A stretch of 5,783 nucleotides of DNA from Deltaproteobacteria bacterium (lineage in GTDB: Bacteria > Desulfobacterota > Desulfobulbia > Desulfobulbales > BM004), in assembly GCA_019313095.1 (NCBI GenBank), contig JAFDBU010000189.1, positions 1 to 5,783 of the forward strand, given 5' to 3'. The notes under the pieces were generated by a model, which did not search any database, was not told where the DNA came from, and saw only the letters and a program-made list of their open reading frames with translations. Both the position numbers and the translations under genes were made by a program. Within the stretch, counting starts at the first letter, position 1, and the number at the start of each line of letters is the position of its first letter. Positions 5,758-5,783 of the stretch are shown here, one piece after another.

Positions 5758-5783
5758 GCCTGCCTCATTTCCTATACTGCAAA

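Overview
The window looks like chromosomal DNA from an anaerobic proteobacterium in the broad sense, most likely Desulfobacterota (the former Deltaproteobacteria). This is inferred from the moderate G+C content, the GAGGCGAAGCC-type intergenic repeats, the PAS-rich hybrid kinase with an HDFNN H-box, and the hydrogenase type. No marker gene fixes the lineage.

Layout: positions 1-292 hold no convincing gene. They contain a dense set of nested inverted repeats (about 31-206) followed by a short leader. A small DUF2721-type membrane protein gene follows (293-700). After an A+T-rich 132-bp gap comes a three-gene plus-strand cluster, probably one operon: a [NiFe] hydrogenase small subunit (833-1798), its large subunit (1880-3331), and a cytoplasmic three-PAS hybrid histidine kinase with a C-terminal receiver domain (3361-5712). 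The last 71 bases hold only a weak hairpin.

Interpretation: the hydrogenase resembles the H2-sensing HupUV/HoxBC class (group 2) far more than an energy-conserving enzyme. The small subunit has no Tat signal. The large subunit stops exactly at the terminal His of the L2 motif, so there is no C-terminal peptide for a maturation protease to remove. The next gene is a soluble kinase without membrane segments. The cluster is therefore best read as an H2-responsive signalling module in which the hydrogenase reports H2 to the kinase.

Several details depart from the Ralstonia/Rhodobacter sensors as I recall them. The second Cys of the proximal-cluster CxxC motif is Asp (D15). The small subunit lacks the long C-terminal tail of HoxB. 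The large subunit carries unusual outer-shell and gas-channel residues. The first PAS domain of the kinase has four closely spaced cysteines. The kinase carries its own receiver domain, and no DNA-binding regulator is visible in the window. The regulated process cannot be read from this sequence.
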